Origin: Agelaius tricolor | Taxonomy: Eukaryota > Chordata > Aves > Passeriformes > Icteridae | Reading direction: 5' to 3' | Length of the DNA: 64,000 nucleotides | NCBI GenBank assembly: GCA_023055355.1 | Contig: JALJCS010000037.1 | Coordinates: 5,580,001 to 5,644,000 of the forward strand | Part shown: piece by piece, positions 58,151 to 64,000 of the stretch | How the letters are laid out: the number at the start of each line of letters is the position of its first letter | Position numbering within the stretch: the first letter of the stretch is position 1 | Made by a program: the position numbers and the translations under genes | The notes under the pieces: model-generated | Told to the model about the DNA's origin: nothing | The model's database searches: none | The model's input: the letters and a program-made list of their open reading frames with translations, nothing else

Positions 58151-58403
58151 GACAGACTTCTTGTGCTGCACTGGGGGCTCAGACCATTCTTCTTCTTGGA
58201 ATTGTTGTAGGATGCTCAGCCACTGTTGACTGTGGTACAGGTACACTGGTCATTGTGGTACAGGTAATAAATAGATGATTGTTTTAATAAAGACCCAATT
58301 GAAATGATAAGAGCTAAATTTTAACGCAAAATTAATTGGAGAAAGATTCCTAAACCTGTGGCCTGTTACCCCAGCCCATCCATTGATTGTAAATGACATG
58401 CCT
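58151..58403. other. Sequence directly left of duplicate copy 2
   Basis: If the tandem model is right, this is the DNA that would also lie just left of the window start. It contains a short direct repeat 'ggtacaggta' near 58238 and 58259. Nothing else recognised. Confidence 0.5.
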
Positions 58404-60227
58404 TGCAGATGTTATGATACATGAACCAAAGCCAAGTGATGGATACTGCTTAAGATAGATGTTCTACCTGCTTACTGCAATATGTTCTTATCAGTCTAAA
58501 ACAATCCCCCGAACATGAAGAACAAGAGATTACATCATGAAGTAATGAAGTGCTTGGGTTGAAAGTAAAAGGCATTTGAAAGAAATGGGTTTGGGGGCTA
58601 ACACAGCAAGATCTCAGAAATGGAGTGCCAGCTTAGGTCTCTGCTTCAGAGACAAGTGAAGCAATTCAGAAGTGTCTTCCTGGGAAAAAGGTTGACAGAT
58701 CTTTCTGCACAACAGTTAACAGCCGGCATCAGAAATGGGTGCAAATAACATACTAGCCCATACAAGTTTGTCATCCTGGAGTGGAAGGGCCACTCAGACT
58801 CATAGCAGTGGTCTTGCTGCTGTGCCTGTTGAAATAGACAGAAAAGAATGAGGAAAACAAATTTTTCCATCTAGTTTGTTTCAGTATTGGTACAAAGACT
58901 ATTTCCCCGCCCTCAGGAGACAGCAAAAACAGTCCACAACTGAAATGCTTCAGAAATGGAAATGATCTGAATCACAAATATTTCTTTTCACATCAAAATT
59001 AAAGCCCAAGTCATAACTGTCAAACAGATAGAACTATTTAAAGATGAATGTACTATACATACTAAAATATTCCCAGAGATAACTATTGTGTCCTTAGTCT
59101 GTTTAAAAGTCTAGACTTCCTGGTAAAAAAACTTGTACAGAGCTGAGGTAGCTCCACGACATTCTCTTTTCAGATTAATTAAACTCTTCAGTCTCACCAC
59201 CGTTACCCATGGATTTCCGTAAGTCCTTGAAAACCAGTAATTTCCCCTTTTTCCTCCTCTGAAAAAAATGACAGTGACAAGAGTTATTTGCACTCCCTAT
59301 TTTCTGAAAAGCCTGAACATCAAGCCTTAAGAACTTTATCATCAGTTTTACTTCAAACTAAATTTGAAGAGAATGGCAGAAAGAATGGGAGCCTCAAGCA
59401 AAAGAATTTAGGCTTCTAATTCTTGGGTTGTCTTCTTACTTACCTAAGACAAGAAGTGGAAAGAGAATAGATTAGAGTTAGCAGCTGTTGAAGATTTGCA
59501 CGTACTCTTCCACTCTTCCAAGAGGTCAAGGATGCTTTTCTGGCCCTCTCTCCCTCCACAAGCTGCAGCTTCCTTCAAGGCACAGTCACCTGCTGTGGCA
59601 TGGAGCTCCCCACGAGCTCCATTGTGTTCCTCCACGGTTCTCCAGGGACTGCTGGGAGACAACCTGCTTCATGATGATGTCCTCCAGGGACTGTGGGGGA
59701 TTCTTTGCTCTGTCAACTGGAGCACCTTCTCCTTCTTCTTGTCTCACTTTACTATCATGCAGCTGCTTCTCACACTCCTTTTTTCCCTCACTTGTCACTG
59801 CCTATTCATATGTTTTGTACTTTTGACAATATCTTTTCACAAAGACTGATGGGCTCAGTTGCAGAAATGTGTCTTGCTAGAAAATTGGATACTATAGAAA
59901 ACCATGATTTTACAGAAAAGAATAGTAGAAGTACAAATATACTGTCAAAGAACCGGAAAACTGACAATCATTCATTGTAATACGTCCCCTCATTTTGCCT
60001 TCTTTCTCCTTAAGATCTGGAAAGACTACTGGGCAGTGAAAAACACTACAGTGTTGTTTCAAAGAAAAGACTTTTTTAGGCTTCTAAGGCGCATGTTCCA
60101 ATTGCTTGAGAAAATTGAGAAAAGGCACTTTGTCTTTTGTGATAAATATCATTAGCCACTAGGGACAAAGTCTGACCAACAACAAGAGCAGATCAAAATC
60201 TGATGAGACCAAGCAATATACCTTGAG

Positions 60228-60850
60228 TGGCCAGGACAGAACCATCCAGTCGTCAAATCTGTTGAATTGGAAGGACCCCATCAGGATCATCATCAGTCCA
60301 ACTCCTGGCCCTGCCTGGGGCCATCCTTGAACTCCCAAACTCAGACAGTTGTGATGGTGTGACCACTCCCTGGAGAGACTCTTCCAGTGCCCAGCCATTC
60401 TCGGGTTAAAAACTTTTTCTTGATACCCGACCTAAACCTCCCCTGACTCAGCTGCATGCCATTTCATTGAGTCCTGTCTTTGTAGACCTCATTTGAGGAC
60501 TTTCTAATACCAAGGTGATTCCACCCCAGAGCAGAGCAGAGAAGAGAAGAGAAGAGCAGAGCAGAGCAGAGCAGAGCAGAGCAGAGCAAGACAATCCCCT
60601 CCCTTGCCCAGCTGGTGATGCTGTGCCTGATGCACCCCAGGACAGGCTTGGCCCTCTTGGCTGCCAGGGCACTGCTGATGCACATTCAGCTTGCCATTGG
60701 CCAGGAGCCTGGGTCCCTTTCTGCAGTGCTTCTCCCAGCCTCTTGCTCCCTCCCCAGTCTATACACCCACCAGGATTGCCCAGTTGCAGGTGCTGAATCC
60801 AGCACTTGCCCTTGTTCCACTCCATCTGGTTGGTGATTGCCTGTGGGAAT
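60228..60850 (-). mobile_element. CR1 LINE fragment, antisense (duplicate of 1850-2460)
   Basis: Same fragment as in copy 1, lacking about 26 bp near 60330 and with a longer pentanucleotide tract. Confidence 0.75.
60526..60588 (+). repeat. (CAGAG)n microsatellite, longer allele
   Basis: About 12 units including several AGAGA variants (60540-60555) that are not in copy 1. Confidence 0.95.
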
Positions 60851-61390
60851 CCTCAAAAACAGAGGGGTTTGGGAAAGCTGCAAAAGGAAGGCCTCAGAGA
60901 CAGCAAAACTGTCATTGGAGCTAAGCAGTAGTCATAAGGTTTGTCAGCAGAAAAATTAGATGAGAAGTAGAAAAGTAAGGACAAATGGAACAATGGTCTG
61001 TGTATTAATGCTTGTCTAGAATAACTCCCTAAGCTACAGCAAAGTATATCTGTTAGGTAGTTCTAAGCTTAATAACGGAGCTCTGTGCACTGTATCTTAA
61101 GGCTTACAAGCAGGTCTTTTATTCGAAAGAAGCGAGCATTGTTCTAAGCCCAGGTACATGTCTTTATAGTGATTGGATAGAAGTACTGTCAATATGCTTT
61201 TGCTTTGTGTGATTGGTCAAAAAACTTTTCAAGTCAGTTGTAATATTAAGTTCTTTGTCTGCTGCTGGGGACGTGAGCTGCTGGCAGCTTCCCATTGTCA
61301 TCACCATGTAATGAGACTGATGCTGGAAAAAACCCAGCTTGAGACGCCGTCCCCAGCAGTCCCGCCCCTTTTGTGATTTGTGCATAGACT

Positions 61391-61581
61391 CCCGGCCAGC
61401 AAGAATTGCCCATCTCTCCTATTTGGCAAGATCTCTCTGCAAGGTCTCTGTGCCCTCAAGGGAGTTAGTTCACAGCTCCTCCCAATTTAGTGTCTTTGGC
61501 AAACTTTCTTACTATTCCTTCAAGTGCTGTGTCCAGGTTGTTCAAAAGATGTTGAAGAGAACTGGCCCAATGATGATACTG
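61391..61581 (-). mobile_element. CR1 LINE fragment, antisense (duplicate of 3010-3200)
   Basis: Matches 3010-3200 with few substitutions. Confidence 0.65.
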
Positions 61582-63279
61582 TCTTAGCCACTGAAATAAG
61601 TGCTTCATACTTCCTCTTGTGCAGAAATCACAACAAATTTCTTTTCTATCCATGTTTTCTTATGCTCATGCTTTTTATCCCAACAGCAGCTGACACGACA
61701 TTTACAGGCACAGCAACAGCACACTTTTCCTGCTCTTACCAGACTTAACAATTTTGCAACCGGTCAATCAGTGGCCTTTGCAACTAAAGTCAGACCTTCA
61801 GCATTTCTCATTAAATGAATGTCTTCAGAAGAAAACTTTGCTGCCTACTCTGTACGACTGAAGAATAGATGATAATGAGTTAGCATCACAATCAGTTAAG
61901 TACAGAGGCTATCCTTTAGCAGGGAAAAAATTAAAAGAAGAGCTCTTTTATGCAACAACTATCTGAGAAACAAAACAACTAGGATCTCCCACAGGGTTCC
62001 CTGCAGTAGAAATGTACTTGGATGAATGCAGAAGATAAAAGATGTGGTTTTGAAAGGCTATGTCCTTGCTAAGCTAAATTGGATCTCATCCTGTAGATGA
62101 AAGATCAAGGAGCTCAAAGCGGAGCTAGAGAGACATGTCCAGATAATGAGATAGAGCAAAGCATTTTCCAAGATAATTAAGCATTCTGGTGGACTGGCCA
62201 GTTAGGTTAAATCTGCCACACCCATTCACTTTTGGGGATTGAACTGTGGAGTGCTAAACCGTATCTGCTGCTGTGCAAAGTAAAAGAGATCCATCCAAAT
62301 TGTACGGTTAGTGAGAACACTCTCACTCTCAATTGTAAAACACTTCATTAGCTATTAATCAGTCTTAGGAACAAAATGAAATAAAGTTGTTATGCCATCT
62401 GGGAATGGGAAAACATCTTCAAAATATTTTTTTCTCTATGTTTTCTTCTTTTTTCTTTTTTTCTTTTTTTTTTTTTTAATCCCACATTATGTGATTGATA
62501 ATTTCAACCATTCTGGAATGCTTTTAACAGATGAACCCAGCATAGTAGTTTTATTACCGGCTCTTGTCCCTTACATGCTTCAGTACAGGTTTGGAATATA
62601 CTCCCCAGTCAATTAGTGGTTTTTTATCTCTTTTCCCAGAGACAACTTTTAAAGGACTACTTAACCCCTAAAAATCATAATTTCTCTGGTTTCTCCAAGC
62701 TTTTTGAGAAAGCTGTTTTGGTTTTGTTTTGGTTTGTTGCTTGTTTTGCTTTATTGCATCATTCCTAATGTCTTCAGACCTACTACAAGAAGAAGTTAAA
62801 AATAGATCTTATTTGAAGAGACTGTTAAAGCTAATGAACTGCCAGTCTTGGTATTTGTATCTTTCTAAATCCTTTAAATTCCAAGGTTGCCTTCCTGAAT
62901 CCTCAGTTACTTAGAAAACATTGTGTTTAGAAAACAGACCCAGTTCAATTGCTTCTGCAAACTCACCTTCATTTTATAGGATTGTACTTCAAGAAATCTT
63001 GCTTCATTCAAACATTGGAAGTACAGATTTGACATCATCTGTGACCCTTCCATCTGTCTGAACTGTATTTCATTGTGTGAGTTCCTCAGTTGCTTCAAAT
63101 AAGGACAGAATCTTTTCAATTTGCATAGCATGTTATGTGAAGATCTCCTGTCTGCTTTCTTCACTTGCTTTAATGGGAAGACAAGGGAAATACATTTTGA
63201 ATGTTATCTTTTAGAGTCTACTTTTACCTACCAGTGTGCTTCTATGGACTAGAACCAATTTCAGCTTGAAAGAAGGTAT

Positions 63280-64000
63280 TGTCATGATCCACTCATACCA
63301 ACAGATTGGTTAACTGGTTGGTTGGTTAACTGATCTGGGAGTGCAACAGACAACCTGGAAAGGGGATTGCAGTATCAATCCAAACAAATGCACCTTTATA
63401 GAATGACCACAGCAAATGCCTGAAAGGAATCAGGGAGAGGAAAAGAATAAAAAAGAGGGGGAGAAAGAGAGAGGAGTATAGCTACCAAACATGGAGAGAC
63501 TAAGTCCTCTTAGTCCAGCCGATAGAGTTTGCATAGTCACGTTGGGAAGGTCTCAAAGTCCTGGTGAACTCAAGGTTCCATTATAGTCCATTGCTGAGGG
63601 GGGAAACAGAATCTTGAAATGGCTGAGGGGGAACAGATCCAATCAAGAAGAAGAAGTCTATTGAAATTGCTGAGGGGGAAAAAGGTATTGAAGACGGGTA
63701 CAGACAGTCCATGTTCTCAGCAGGATAAGTCAGTAGCAGCAGTGAGTGGGACCCACTGTTTCAGGACTGCTTTCTGGGGGAAACCAGTCTAGGTCCTGTA
63801 GGCACATCTCTAGGCAACACTCAGCAGGCATCCTGCTTCAGTCAGGCCAGCACCCCTGCATCAGAATTACAGGTGTCTCAGTCTCAGTCCTTGGGAGGGG
63901 GGCTTCAACCTCGGTGCCTCACGGTGGTAGTGGAGCAGAGGAAGGATTTTCCATGGGGGGGCTACCAAGTTGCCCCAGCAAGTTCATCTGGCCAAGAGGT
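63280..64000 (-). repeat. ERV-L-like LTR in duplicate copy 2, cut by window end
   Basis: It begins 'tgtcatgatccactcatacc' after the same flank 'gaaggtat' as copy 1. 721 bp are visible and align with 4919-5639. Whether the whole provirus follows cannot be seen. Confidence 0.9.

Larger units (their letters stand above)
58404..64000. repeat. Segmental duplication, copy 2 (pairs with 1-5639)
   Basis: Same orientation and order as 1-5639, offset about 58.4 kb, net 42 bp shorter. It includes the same CR1 fragments and the same ERV-L LTR junction (at 63280), and continues past the window edge. Confidence 0.95.

Overview
The window looks like a repeat-dense, gene-poor piece of a bird genome. The evidence is several CR1 LINE fragments with the typical 3' end (ATTCTATG-like octamers at 37,605-37,629), many solo LTRs with TG...CA ends and 4-6 bp target-site duplications, no recognisable SINEs, an ERV-L-type provirus and an alpharetrovirus-like env fragment. 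I found no complete cellular protein gene, tRNA or rRNA, only two isolated candidate exons (18,762-18,892 on + and 32,310-32,749 on -). The ERV and satellite load plus a ~58 kb tandem duplication would fit a W-chromosome, pericentromeric or ampliconic locus, but that placement is inference.

Layout. 1-5,639 is one copy of a duplicated block whose second copy starts at 58,404 and runs off the end of the window, so the window holds slightly more than one unit of a ~58.4 kb tandem duplication. 4,919-17,362 is a minus-strand ERV-L-like provirus (LTR-gag-pro-RT-RNase H-IN-env-LTR), riddled with stops and unusual in having an env. Five solo LTRs of one family (called LTR-A here) lie in or near it; one sits in env, one in its 5' LTR, and two of the five are themselves interrupted by further LTRs. 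20.4-36 kb is mostly non-repetitive intergenic DNA with CR1 scraps and a few LTRs. 36.0-37.6 kb is a 1.2 kb solo LTR beside a CR1 3' end.

38.4-43.8 kb is a strongly diverged tandem repeat (period about 183 bp) whose units appear in one orientation, then inverted, then in the first orientation again. Between the inverted and the last block lies a CCTTGC/GCAAGG-rich tract that switches strand at about 41,898. 43.8-49.5 kb is unremarkable. 49.5-51.1 kb is the 3' end of another minus-strand retrovirus (LTR, polypurine tract, Env TM subunit). It abuts a CpG-rich satellite array at 51.1-56.4 kb with a 431-bp period, a 10-bp-arm palindrome in each unit, and an 862-bp dimeric higher-order repeat in its centre. 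A (GAAA)n tract and an antisense CR1 complete the unit before the second duplicate begins.

The history can be ordered from the nesting: ERV-L insertion, then LTR-A insertions, then LTRs inside LTR-A. The ERV-L left junction is shared by both duplicates, so that insertion came before the duplication. Most open frames in the window are incidental and were not annotated.
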